A stretch of DNA of 64,000 nt from Maniola hyperantus (GCF_902806685.2 NC_048556.1:1426001-1490000), one strand, 5' to 3'; shown: positions 35,698 to 43,626, counted from the stretch's first letter. Numbers and translations: made by a program. The notes: a model not told the origin generated them from the sequence alone.

Positions 35698-36593
35698 GCG
35701 CAAACGACGTACTGTCGGAACCGCCTCACGGCAATCTAAACAGCTTCGCTAGGACCTGTTTCGGTAATATTTATACGCGAACGTAACCAAAAGCGCGATT
35801 AGCCATTCGAATGACCTTTAGAAACTAACTGAAGTACCTCGGTATCTAATGTATCGCATGTTTAGAATTGCTAGAGCCCGGCATACGCGAGCGCAGTGAG
35901 TGCTGCGGAAATCGTAATAATCGTCATTAGAAAAAGCGTTCCCGCAATCATTTTTATGCCAGTAGATGTATCGCTTTAAGGGAGAGGGCGGAGACCCTGG
36001 GTGATGGTAGCGACTAGTTAGTGAGTACGGTGGCGGCAGTGTGAGCGGCGCCTGACGCGTGTGTTGTCGGCAGGGCGCGGCGGGCGACGAGCAGACGCGC
36101 GACAAGCGCAAGTTCGAGGGCGTCACCGAGGCCAAGTTCGGCATCAAGAACGCCGTGCTCGGCTTCGTGTTCGGCGTGAGTATACCGCAGTGTCGCTGAC
36201 GTGCGAGTGTTGACGAGCGACGGCTAAGCGACGCCGTGCCTTTTGCAGAAAATCAACTCGCTGATCGACTCCAAGACGCGGCTCGTGGAGAACCTCGACA
36301 AGCAGAACATCGAGATCAACAAGCAGTACGGCATCGAGGCGCCCAAGGGTGGCGGCCTCAGCTCGCTCAGCGGCATCGTGGGCCAGGTCATCGGGCCCAA
36401 GCTGCAGTTCCTGGCGCCCAAGCTGCAGGCGGTGACGGGGCTGTTCGGCGGCTCGTCGGGCGGCGGCGGCTCAGGTGGGGGCGGGCTGGGCTCCATCCTG
36501 TCGCTCGTGACGTCGCTGTCGGGCTCGTCGTCCGGCGGCGCCGCGGCCGGCGGCACCGTCGAGACCGTCGACTCGGACGAGGACGACGAATAG
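25804..36593 (+). CDS. Three-exon gene, small secreted protein of unknown function
   Basis: Exons 25804-25932, 36074-36175 and 36249-36593 join with GT-AG, phase-0 boundaries into a 191-residue protein. Residues 1-22 are a signal peptide (basic start, Leu/Ala core, ALA|SP cleavage). RRRR at 28-31 and DKRK at 53-56 could be furin-like processing sites. Residues 57-110 (KFEGVTEAKFGIKNAVLGFV, then KINSLIDSKTRLVENLDKQN) form a helical, charged core. Next come GPKLQFLAPKLQAVTGLF, a Gly-rich segment at about 141-156 and an acidic tail (DSDEDDE). I recall similar uncharacterised insect proteins but no named family. The ATG is favoured because it opens directly into the signal peptide with a good context (GTCCGCCATGT). 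Coding GC is high, unlike the AT-rich flanks. A role outside the cell is inferred from the signal peptide only. Confidence 0.85.
26428..26549. repeat. 39-bp array, 3 copies
   Basis: TAAAAGCACGAGAGGTGTTG and the following 19 bp repeat at 26428, 26467 and 26506. Confidence 0.95.
26661..26891. repeat. 48-bp array with alternating units (96-bp higher order)
   Basis: 4.8 units starting GCGCGGTGGACGCC or GCGCGGTGAACGCC. The G/A difference alternates strictly along the array, so the true duplicated block was 96 bp. Confidence 0.95.
26941..26972. repeat. 9-bp inverted repeat
   Basis: GTCGGCTGT and ACAGCCGAC around 14 bp. Confidence 0.6.
27081..27151. mobile_element. Short GC-rich hairpin element, relative of 13925
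   Basis: CCCGCACACCCGCAC (27082-27096) and its complement (27136-27150) are perfect arms. Arm and loop sequences match the element at 13925-14015 in the opposite orientation, but both arms lack the same internal 6-7 bp. Confidence 0.65.
27152..27172. repeat. Poly-C tract
   Basis: About 20-21 consecutive C, directly at the end of the hairpin element. Confidence 0.95.
27259..27328. repeat. (AC)n microsatellite, about 35 units
   Basis: Uninterrupted alternating AC over 70 bp. Confidence 0.97.
27514..27566. repeat. 16-bp array, 3 copies
   Basis: AAACTCAACAACTGAC repeated three times. Confidence 0.93.
27673..27728. repeat. 7-bp array (ACTATAG)n
   Basis: About seven to eight units, one changed to ACTAGAG. 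Confidence 0.93.
27839..27904. repeat. 8-bp array (CTCCAGGG)n with 24-bp higher order
   Basis: Two CTCCAGGG units then one CTTCAGGG, the pattern repeated along about 66 bp. Confidence 0.92.
28163..28183. repeat. (GT)n microsatellite
   Basis: Ten GT units in a CpG-rich stretch. Confidence 0.93.
28563..28672. repeat. 13-bp array with alternating units
   Basis: About eight units: GGTGTTACCACGG and GGTGTTATCACAG largely alternate. Confidence 0.93.
28930..29095 (+). mobile_element. Dispersed repeat family E copy
   Basis: GGTGACTGACTGACCGATTG, then CTACTTGACGGATAAGC and GCTGAACTTTGGCACACAGG. Related copies at 63425-63560 (plus) and 56950-57100 (minus). Confidence 0.55.
29560..29583. repeat. (GT)n microsatellite
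   Basis: About nine GT units. Confidence 0.93.
29690..29858 (-). mobile_element. Family A repeat fragment (minus)
   Basis: AAGTGGGGTATCATATGAAAG through to GTACGGAACCATCGGTGCGCG and TTGGCCGGTTTTT. Confidence 0.7.
30198..30240 (-). mobile_element. Family B repeat fragment (minus)
   Basis: CACGCGGATGAAGTCGCGAGC is the complement of the family B start (GCGACTTCGTCCGCGTGG). Confidence 0.5.
30296..30380. repeat. 23-bp GC-rich array, just under 4 copies
   Basis: CTCCTCCCGGGACGCCGCCC repeated. Confidence 0.95.
30846..31167. repeat. 25-bp array, about 13 copies
   Basis: ACACGAGTGCCTACACAAGT plus ACACA. The first copies carry ATGAG variants. Confidence 0.97.
31521..31605. repeat. 42-bp palindrome-containing duplication
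   Basis: GTCGCGTCGCCGACAAAACG followed by AAACGTTACATACCTATGTAACGTTT-type palindrome, present twice. Each copy can form a hairpin (CGTTACATA/TATGTAACG). Confidence 0.88.
31740..31844. repeat. 35-bp array, 3 copies
   Basis: ATTTCAAGTTTGTGCACTGC at 31740, 31775 and 31810. Confidence 0.95.
31987..32043. repeat. 7-bp array (CAACTCG)n, 8 copies
   Basis: Eight perfect CAACTCG units. Confidence 0.96.
32503..33298. repeat. 44-bp array, 18 copies
   Basis: TGCTGCTTCAGGAGCTTCAG followed by TTGTCGTGAACAAGTCGTGA, copies essentially identical. Confidence 0.98.
33647..33675. repeat. 7-bp array (TCGATAC)n
   Basis: Four units. Confidence 0.92.
33931..33998. repeat. 16-bp array, about 4 copies
   Basis: AAAATATGACACTAAC repeated. 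Confidence 0.95.
34043..34086. repeat. G-rich tract (GGGGC)n-like
   Basis: Several runs of three to five G separated by single C (GGGGGCGGGGGCGGGGCGG), a possible G-quadruplex former. Confidence 0.8.
34115..34403. mobile_element. MITE with inverted arms of about 57 bp
   Basis: Left arm 34115-34172 (CAGTACCCGTAGTATAAGAT, TTCGAGAATCGA) is the inverted match of the right arm 34346-34403, with a few mismatches. A stray end of the same family is at 33698-33720. No ORF inside, so a non-autonomous DNA transposon is likely. Confidence 0.75.
34431..34741. mobile_element. Long inverted-repeat element, arms about 120 bp
   Basis: Arms 34431-34553 and 34618-34741 are near-complements (AATAAAAACCGACTTCGATA outermost; TTCCATAATAATACTTTTTGG innermost) with a loop of about 64 bp. 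It lies 27 bp from the previous MITE. Confidence 0.78.
34742..35092 (-). mobile_element. Common lepidopteran dispersed repeat (minus)
   Basis: Includes TTCAAAATCGGTCCAGGCGT, CATCGGGGAACATACAT and ends with GAGAACCTCCTCC then TTTTTTTGAAGTC. The same ending, inverted, is at 62566-62610. I recognise the type but not the class. Confidence 0.55.
35358..35403. repeat. 9-bp array (GTCGCATGG)n
   Basis: Five units, one with TTGCATGG. Confidence 0.92.
35664..35693. repeat. (AC)n microsatellite
   Basis: About 15 AC units. Confidence 0.95.
36074..36175 (+). CDS. Exon 2 of the secreted-protein gene
   Basis: 34 codons between acceptor GTTGTCGGCAG and donor GTGAGT (36176). Encodes GAAGDEQTRDKRKFEG followed by VTEAKFGIKNAVLGFVFG. 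Phase 0 at both ends, so it could be skipped without shifting the frame. Confidence 0.88.
36249..36593 (+). CDS. Exon 3: core end, Gly-rich segment, acidic tail
   Basis: 114 codons plus TAG, following a 73-bp intron with acceptor CCTTTTGCAG. Encodes the KINSLIDSKTRLVENLDKQN core, two related KLQ-containing stretches, Gly/Ser-rich low-complexity sequence and the acidic C-terminus. Confidence 0.9.
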   Translation, partial: KINSLIDSKTRLVENLDKQNIEINKQYGIEAPKGGGLSSLSGIVGQVIGPKLQFLAPKLQAVTGLFGGSSGGGGSGGGGLGSILSLVTSLSGSSSGGAAAGGTVETVDSDEDDE

Positions 36594-36967
36594 ATCCCCC
36601 GCGAACTCTTGCCTCTCCCCCCGGGGACCCTTGCCGTCCCGGCCCTGCTTCCCCGTCACATTCGAACTGCGACTAGTACACGCTTTGACAGCTCTCGGAA
36701 CTGTCAAGTTTGACCTCAAATATTACAGAAGGGATATTGCCTAATGTCAAAACTAAATTAGTCCTTCATTGTGATTGTTGTGTAGAGGCTCTTTCTTCTA
36801 AGATACATAAAAATCACGTCTTCTGTTAGTTTTAAGTTTAACAATCATTTTAAATTATTATCTTCAAATGTTAACGATGTCATTTTTTCACACGAAGCGC
36901 GCGTTTTGACGAGCTGCTCGATCAGAAGCGTTCCGAGGGTATAAATGTTTGAATGTCACGAGGAACA
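36594..36967. other. 3' UTR and downstream flank of the secreted-protein gene
   Basis: No canonical AATAAA was found close to the stop, so the transcript end cannot be placed. Confidence 0.4.
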
Positions 36968-37078
36968 GGCCCCCAGTGTCCAGTCCCGGGCCCCCAGTGT
37001 ACAGTCCCGGGCCTCCAATGTACATCCCGAGCCCCCAGTGTACAGTCCTAGGCCCCCAGTGTACGCTCGCGGGCCTGC
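36968..37078. repeat. Degenerate 20-23-bp array
   Basis: GGCCCCCAGTGTACAGTCCC and four diverged relatives in a row; older than the other arrays in this window. Confidence 0.8.
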
Positions 37079-37434
37079 GCTCTCAGCGCTTGTATTTATA
37101 TGTAAATAGTATTAGGTGAGTGTGGTAATTAATTAAATAGTATTTGGTTTTTACAAAAGTTTGTTTCCTTGCACCGGACCCGCTCGCACTTGACGCCCGC
37201 CTCACATCGAACAAGACACAGTACGTCGCACATGACGATGACGCATTGTGACCACTGTGACAATATTGAGTTCGTCCTTCAACTGTTCCTTGCTCTGTAA
37301 ATAAGAGATTACACTAGAGCGGTCGACGTGAACCGTTGGATATAGTCGTTGAAATTACTCAATAGGAATAATTGAATGACTTTCTCTAATCGATAGTGTG
37401 AATGCGTGTTGTGTGTAGTCAACTGTTTCTGCTC

Positions 37435-37488
37435 AGTACTCGGTACTCGGTAGTCGGTAGTCGGTAGTCGGTAGTCGGTAGTCGGTAG
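37435..37488. repeat. 7-bp array (GGTAGTC)n
   Basis: About seven to eight units, the first as GGTACTC. Confidence 0.94.
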
Positions 37489-37958
37489 GCACGTCCGAGT
37501 ACTGACGTGCACGGCGCACTGCTGCAGCTGCACAGGGCGTCAGCAACTACCGAGTGGTGGTTGTACAGTTTATATCCGTAGTGCATGGCACCTTTACGTA
37601 GTTGCATGTTTGTATATCCCACACCTAATCTCATACATGTAAGTAGAACTCGGTAGATCTGAATGGCATTATCCGATACGCGTTAAAATTATACTAATTT
37701 AAATTTTTTGTCGGACATAAAATTAAAGTTGAAAAAAAAACTTTAACACGGAATACACTTACCTACACATAAATGCTTACAAAACTTGAAACAATACGAA
37801 TTGAACACGCGCGATCTCGACAATGCCACCAGTCTAGCCATATAATATAACTATATTTCAATTGTTATGATATAACTTGTACCTGTATATACGTTCGCTT
37901 TATTTACTTCTCCATAAACCTATTTGTATCTAGTCGTTTCTAGTCTCTTCATATCTTC
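37489..37958. other. AT-rich spacer, no gene seen
   Basis: No coding evidence. Confidence 0.4.
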
Positions 37959-38126
37959 AAAACCTGCCATATCGTGCGCCTGTAGATTTGGTGCCCTATC
38001 AAAACCTGCCATATCGTGCGCCTGTAGATTTGGTGCCCTATCAAAACCTGCCATATCGTGCGCCTGTAGATTTGCTGCCCTATCAAAACCTGCCATATCG
38101 TGCGCCTGTAGATTTGGTGCCCTATC
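37959..38126. repeat. 42-bp array, 4 copies
   Basis: AAAACCTGCCATATCGTGCG starts at 37959, 38001, 38043 and 38085. The in-frame period keeps both strands open; not a gene. Confidence 0.96.
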
Positions 38127-38426
38127 ACAACTAATACTTATAATCTTCATTGTTGTAGAAAACGTCTTTGAAGACATTATCTTAGTGAACATTGTAAAAC
38201 TAAATATATCAGAAATGTAAATACATATGATGCATTTATTGATATGAAAATATAAAAGTATCTTATTCGAATTTAGAATAATTACATTCAATCTAATAAA
38301 ATAATTTAAAATGGTTTCATTTATTGGATTTTGTATTATGTACAAAACGGGAGCCATTTTATTGAATAGGACATATATAATTCAGTATCATATTATAACA
38401 AAAACAATACAGTTAGGTAAGTTCTG

Positions 38427-38470
38427 TATATAAAGCATTGTGTATAAATACCGTGTGAGTAAGTTCAGTC
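38427..38470 (+). promoter_or_regulatory. Candidate TATA plus initiator core promoter
   Basis: TATATAAA (38427-38434) and TATAAATA (38443-38450) precede TTCAGTC (38464-38470), a match to the arthropod TCAGT initiator. Spacing from the TATA starts to the initiator A (38467) is 40 and 24 bp, neither ideal. It would point at the downstream gene (exons at 41217 and 42595), but no connecting exon is visible. Confidence 0.25.
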
Positions 38471-38997
38471 CGAGACCTGTTATAATATTCCAACTTGTAG
38501 TATAACGATGAGTGTGGTGTACAAAGTACCTAACTACCTACAGCTAAGTGGTTGGGCTTGTTGTGTTGGGGTTATACGATAACGTCTGTTTGTAGAAATA
38601 CTTTCCGTAAGTAATTTTTTTAAATTATTTAGTGAAATAGTACTTATCTATTTAGTTGTATACAATCTCTAAACCAAATTGACAGATCCAAAACTAGTAA
38701 TATATTTTTCCTAATGTTAAAAGTTGGCAATACTTTTAGGATGCCCGTCCAGAGAAGCGGAGCGGAGCGCAGCGCAGTGTATCCAGTAAACCAATCAAAT
38801 TAGTAAAAGATGACGGAATAAAATACTTATCATAATTTACAAATCGGATTGGCAAGCTAAGTACGTTTCCGCTCCGCCCTGCTTCAGTCGACCGGTATCC
38901 TTAGACTTGTCCATTTGGTTTGGAGATAGTGTAGAGGTGAATTGAGCAGCAGTGTCGGTTTGTTGCACGGTAGCGCCTTCCGCATGAGTAGCCGCAC

Positions 38998-39027
38998 ACA
39001 CACACACACACACGCACACACACACAC
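38998..39027. repeat. (AC)n microsatellite
   Basis: About 14 units, one interrupted by ACGC. Confidence 0.94.
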
Positions 39028-39477
39028 TATAGACAACAGTTGTAACTTGGCACAGCCCTGTGTGCACGATCTACGAACGGATAACTTACAAATGGATCTT
39101 ACAGATCCTAAAAATAAACTAATTACATTGCCGCACTACAAACATTCGTAGTTTAAACACCTACGAATGTCTTGCATTTGAAAGAAAAAGAAAAACTACC
39201 TGAACTAAACCTTTCTGCTGGAAGAACAAACAGACGTCCGATCGGAACAGATCACTTTACTTTTGATATTTGAATACATGCTTCTAGACATTAGAGTTAG
39301 CGACAAAATAGTAAATCAAAGTTTTGGGTTTAGTTCCCTTACCAGACGAAAAGATTATCTGGTTAAATGTAGAAGTGGCGGAGTTTCGCGTATCGACTAC
39401 AACACGACACCCACCGCACCACGCACAGATGCAACGTTAGAACGTAACATGTTACATGTACTACATACACTTTCACT

Positions 39478-39570
39478 GTCACGTATCACGTATGACACAC
39501 TAGTAATGTCACGTATCACGTATGACACACTAGTAATGTCACGTATCACGTATGACACACTAGTAATGTC
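39478..39570. repeat. 30-bp array, 3 copies
   Basis: GTCACGTATCACGTATGACA at 39478, 39508 and 39538. Confidence 0.95.
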
Positions 39571-39904
39571 ACACCTTCACATGCACCGAATGTTTCCACT
39601 CGTAGTTCCAAGGATAAGTAGTTTGGTTCCTGAATACTAAACCTGAGACGCGAGTAGAGTGCGCCAGTAGAGCGTAGAGCGCTGAGAGCGACGCGACGCG
39701 ACGCGACTGTCGCGCTGAGAGCGACGCGACTGTCGCGCGGCGCCGCGACCGCAGACCGTGTCGCGGACACTTGCCCAAATCACTGTGTACCTGAACAATA
39801 AATTATTGTTATTTGATATTTGTTTGATTTTCCAAATCTTCCTCGACTTACCACGATTCTAATAAATTGTGCACATCAACTAAAATTAAGTAGGCACATA
39901 CCAA

Positions 39905-40195
39905 GTAGAACTTTTTTTTTTAAGTATAATATTTTTTAATGAAAATATTACAATAAAACTTAAAGCTAGCCTTATCTAATTACAATACAAATACTGTCCG
40001 CGTGGAATGGTGCCAAGAATACTGGCTGCATTTCCGCGCTGGACAGCCAGGCTGATCCGTTGCGCAAAAAATGAGCCAGCCCTTCTGTCACCAGGATGAG
40101 GCTATTAATCGCGGTGAAATGTCTCGTCAAATTTTTTTAGCACCTAAGACTCCATGGCCCCAGGGTCTCCACGGCAAACGGAACAAAAATGTAAC
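39905..40195 (-). mobile_element. LINE 3' fragment (minus)
   Basis: On the minus strand, from about 40097 to 39985, the frame reads DRRAGSFFAQRISLAVQRG then NAASILGTIPRGQ and a stop; ISPRLIASS precedes it in another frame after a one-base shift, and VETLGPW lies further up. I recognise this tail as the C-terminus of a non-LTR retrotransposon ORF. A 3' UTR and a poly(A) tract (T-run at 39911-39920) complete it. Confidence 0.7.
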
Positions 40196-40213
40196 TCTCC
40201 TGCATTATTATAC

Positions 40214-40587
40214 TAATTAGCATCGAGTCACGTGGTACGTTTGTAGGTAATTAGCATCGAGTCACGTGGTACGTTTGTAGGTAATTAGCATCGAGTCACG
40301 TGGTACGTTTGTAGGTAATTAGCATCGAGTCACGTGGTACGTTTGTAGGTAATTAGCATCGGGTCACGTGGTACGTTTGTAGGTAATTAGCATCGAGTCA
40401 CGTGGTACGTTTGTAGGTAATTAGCATCGAGTCACGTGGTACGTTTGTAGGTAATTAGCATCGAGTCACGTGGTACGTTTGTAGGTAATTAGCATCGAGT
40501 CACGTGGTACGTTTGTAGGTAATTAGCATCGAGTCACGTGGTACGTTTGTAGGTAATTAGCATCGAGTCACGTGGTACGTTTGTAGG
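40214..40587. repeat. 34-bp array, 11 copies
   Basis: TAATTAGCATCGAGTCACGT plus GGTACGTTTGTAGG; one unit has CGGGTC. Confidence 0.97.
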
Positions 40588-40674
40588 TAATTAAACATCG
40601 CGTTTTTCTTGTTATTTCTTGAGCGAGTTTAACATGTAACAACCTGATATACCCACAATAGGTATACAAACTAA

Positions 40675-40848
40675 TGGGCAGATTACACCTACCGAGTAGT
40701 GAAGCGAGACAGTAAAATGTCACTCGGCCGAGACAGTGCTGTGGCCGAGAAATTGTGGCGAAATTGCACTCGTTAAGTGTTTATACCAACCGAGTACTCG
40801 GCCGAGGACACTGACTCGCCACTGTACTCGGTAGGTGTAATCTGCCCA
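40675..40848. mobile_element. MITE with perfect 24-bp terminal inverted repeats
   Basis: TGGGCAGATTACACCTACCG...(40675-40698) and its exact complement (40825-40848). Inside, ACTCGGCCGAG-type palindromic segments recur. No ORF. A target duplication is not obvious. Confidence 0.82.
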
Positions 40849-40942
40849 ATAGAGAAACCCACTATAGGTAGGTACCTATAGAAGAGCGTTTGTAAAAACA
40901 AATAAAACACATGACACAATAATACTTATCATCTGTCACCAA

Positions 40943-41147
40943 TCACACTCCACACCACACATGTCGTGAGGTCACACTCCACACCACACATGTCGAGAGG
41001 TCACACTCCACAACACACATGTCGGGAGGTCACACTCCACACCACACATGTCGGGGGGTCACACTCCACACCACACATGTCGAGAGGTCACACTCCACAC
41101 CACACATGTCGGGAGGTCACACTCCACACCACACATGTCGGGAGGTC
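40943..41147. repeat. 29-bp array, 7 copies
   Basis: TCACACTCCACACCACACAT plus GTCGNGAGG, with variation confined to the GTCGNGAGG segment. It lies just upstream of the exon at 41217 and is open in that exon's frame, but is presumably intronic. Confidence 0.96.
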
Positions 41148-41216
41148 GGCGAGGCGGAGCTGAAGGCGCTGCGCGTGCGACGTGCGTGTCTCGACTGACG
41201 CGGCCGACTCACGCAG

Positions 41217-41516
41217 ACTGGCGCTACGTGGAGGCTCCGGGCCACGCGGCACACGCGGCACACGCAGCCCACGCCGAGCACGCGTACGGCGGCTACACGG
41301 GACGGCCCGACGGGGCCGCGTACTCGTTCCGCGCCGAGCCCGAGCCCGCCGAGCAGTCTGCGCGGCCGCGCGTCGCGCCAGGCCCCCGCCAAGCCCGCCG
41401 ACGACATCCCGGTGTTCGACCGCAACAAGGTCAGCCTGGACTTCCCGGGGAGCCTGTTTGGACCGTCCGTGTCGCTCCTCATCCGGACCACTAAGGTCAT
41501 CGGCGACGTCATTCAG
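41217..41516 (+). CDS. Penultimate exon with a C-tract frameshift
   Basis: Acceptor GACTCACGCAG, donor CAG|GTAACC. Codons are open from TGG 41219 to the C5 run (41383-41387), and again from there to the donor in the +1 frame. Without a shift the upstream frame stops at 41492. A single-base length change in the run reconciles both frames and the phase-0 junction. Confidence 0.7.
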
Positions 41517-42813
41517 GTAACCTATAGTTCTATATCCCTCCCCCTCCCTCTACATATCCGCGATTTATGTTTTTAAAAATCTCGTGGGTGAACTGCATCG
41601 TACCAAATTTTCTCAAAATCGGTTGAACAGATGATGGGCCGGGAAAAAGTGGCAGACAGAAACACTTTTGCGTTTATAATATTAGTATGAATAATGCCAA
41701 GTTAACGCTTGACTGCAACCCCGAGTCGATAAGCGACGAGCGACGCAGTGTGAGATGGAGCATGGAGGGCTGCGCCCTGCGACGCTGCGCCTTGCGACGC
41801 TGCGCCCTGCGACGCTGCGCCCTGCGACGCTGCGCCCGCCGCCCGGGGCCCGGTGCCCGGCGCCCAACATCTGATACAACCTACTGTGACTTTGCCTACT
41901 TGCAGTTCACATGAAACGGCGATAAAACGCCAAGGAGAATAACAACTGATCTGAGAAACGTGAAATAAAACTGTAATCACGACAGCTGTTTCGAGCGAGC
42001 TGTAAAGCCCGTTCGGACTTGCGAGTGACGTCACGAATTACTTCTGTTGCTCAATAAGAAATGCCAAACTGACCCTCGAAGTCGTTGCGAGAACTTTGCA
42101 TGCATTTTGCATATTTATAATAATATTATGTTGGAATGTACAAATATGACAAGATAAAGTGGTCGTTTCAAAATCTAACGGCATCAGGTTTCGCGCGAAG
42201 GCCTCGTTCCTTCCAACTGGAGGCGCCGCACGCCCACATGTTATACTTGAAGGTCAAGTAATTCGCCGTATATTGTATTTACATTTATTCATATAAATAA
42301 AACTTGTTTGAAAATATTTTTATAATGGATGGTAAAAAATAAAACAAATTATTTAGTGCAAAAGGTTACCAATTTGTTTTTATTCCAATAATGTCTTGCT
42401 CTCAAAATTTTAAGCTTCTAACTCCAGCGATTCAGGCTGTGCCTAATATCAGATTAATAGATCAGTCAGTCAGTCAGTCAGTCAGGGCAAGTGGTTACAT
42501 ATGACTACAGACAGAATATATAGATTACATTTGATTGACGCCATGTTTCGTTGAACGCTGGATATTGTGTTCAAGACAAGTGCTCGTGTTGCAGAACTCC
42601 GCGGTGCGCTACCAGACGTTCCTGCGCCTGTTCCGCCCGCTGTTCCGCGGACAGTTCGCCATCAAGGGGCTCGACCCGCCCACCACCACCACCACCACCA
42701 CCACCACCACCACCACCACCACCCCTGCACCAGCCACCAACGCGCCCGCCACCAACGCGCCCGCCGCCGCCGCCAGCGCGGACACGGACAACGAGATCAA
42801 CCGGAGGCGATAG
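41217..42813 (+). CDS. 3' exons of a second uncharacterised, probably secreted protein gene
   Basis: Two exons, 41217-41516 and 42595-42813, spliced GT-AG in phase 0; the first needs one base from an unseen upstream exon. The product starts DWRYVEAPGHAAHAAHAAHA and continues through YGGYTGRPDGAAYSF. After a C-tract frameshift at 41383-41387 it reads DDIPVFDRNKVSLDFPGSLF and VSLLIRTTKVIGDVIQ. The last exon gives NSAVRYQTFLRLFRPLFRGQ, 14 Thr, Pro/Ala/Asn-rich repeats (APATN) and a charged end. I know no named family. A secretory role is only inferred from composition and the neighbouring gene, since no signal peptide exon was found. High coding GC matches the upstream gene. Confidence 0.65.
41560..41692 (+). 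mobile_element. Family B repeat fragment in the intron
   Basis: TTTTTAAAAATCTCGTGGG through TCAAAATCGGTTGAACAG to TTTATAATATTAGTATGAA. Confidence 0.6.
41771..41835. repeat. 15-bp array, about 4 copies
   Basis: TGCGCCCTGCGACGC repeated, one with CTTGCG. Confidence 0.94.
41836..42469. other. Intron remainder, no other exon seen
   Basis: AT-rich; only a short (GTCA)n at 42470-42485 follows. Confidence 0.45.
42595..42813 (+). CDS. Last exon: conserved-looking helix, poly-Thr, Ala/Pro tail
   Basis: Acceptor GTGTTGCAG at 42586-42594; 72 codons plus TAG. (ACC)n at about 42682-42723 encodes 14 Thr, a likely O-glycosylation stretch if the protein is secreted. Ends ADTDNEINRRR. Confidence 0.8.
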   Translation, partial: NSAVRYQTFLRLFRPLFRGQFAIKGLDPPTTTTTTTTTTTTTTPAPATNAPATNAPAAAASADTDNEINRRR

Positions 42814-42828
42814 GCGGCGCTCCGTGGC

Positions 42829-42896
42829 CCGCGGCGCCCCATGACTCGCGGCGCCCCATGGCCCACGGCGGCCCATGGCCCACGGCGGCCCATCAA
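42829..42896. repeat. 19-bp degenerate array, about 3-4 copies
   Basis: CGGCGCCCCATGACTCG and CGGCGGCCCATGGCCCA variants, in the presumed 3' UTR of the second gene. Confidence 0.8.
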
Positions 42897-43032
42897 AGGC
42901 ACAGTGCGCCACCAATGATACAAGGAACTGCATAGAGGCCTATCTTGAGTCAATCATGTTAGGTAATATAAGCCATAGAAATAAGTTTCGAATTTTAATT
43001 ATAATTTTGGAAACTGAAAATATATGTATAGG

Positions 43033-43187
43033 CCGATAGTCCGCACAAAATGACTACTCACGCGCCATTTTAACTCTGTGGGTCAACTGTCGTCTGTCAC
43101 GTCTAAAAATAAGAATTAAAATCGTACTTTTGACATGAGACACAAAAAGTGCGCGTGAAGAGTTAAGTTTTATGCGTATTATGAGAG
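43033..43187. mobile_element. MITE-like repeat, copy 1
   Basis: ATAGTCCGCACAAAATGACT, ACGCGCCATTTTAACTCT ... GCGCGTGAAGAGTTAAG. Its two ends are partly inverted. A second copy is at 58636-58800. Confidence 0.6.
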
Positions 43188-43360
43188 CTCCCGAGTAGAA
43201 ATAAACACTGTTATTAATTTTGATAAGAAATATAATGAAATCAAACAACCTTGAGATAACATTATCTCTGGAGTCTGGAGCGAACGGGAACAATGTATAG
43301 AAGCACAGAGATATGATATGAATGTTCCTCGCTCCTCGAGTATACTCCATACAGTTCCTT

Positions 43361-43626
43361 GTGCCTCTGTGCCTCCTATACACATGGTCCGTTGTACCGT
43401 CCTGCGGGTGACGTCACACGCGCCGTGCCTCTGTGCCTCCTATACACATGGTCCGTTGTACCGTCCTGCGGGTGACGTCACACGCGCCGTGCCTCTGTGC
43501 CTCCTATACACATGGTCCGTTGTACCGTCCTGCGGGTGACGTCACACGCGCCGTGCCTCTGTGCCTCCTATACACATGGTCCGTTGTACCGTCCTGCGGG
43601 TGAGGTCACACGCGCCGTGCCTCTGT
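43361..43626. repeat. 64-bp array, about 4 copies
   Basis: GTGCCTCTGTGCCTCCTATA onward; units are spaced 64 bp (43423, 43487 and so on). Confidence 0.96.

Larger units (their letters stand above)
25933..36073 (+). other. 10.1-kb intron 1, rich in minisatellites
   Basis: Runs from GTGAGT to CGGCAG. Contains the arrays and hairpin elements listed separately between 26428 and 35694. No other convincing exon was found; the ORFs inside are short or are repeat artefacts. Confidence 0.8.

Noticed and set aside
38311..38420. Possible signal-peptide exon for the second gene (ATG near 38311, donor GTAAG at 38416)
   Set aside because: The phase would fit exon 41217 but the peptide lacks a proper hydrophobic core and cleavage site and lies upstream of the only promoter-like motif.
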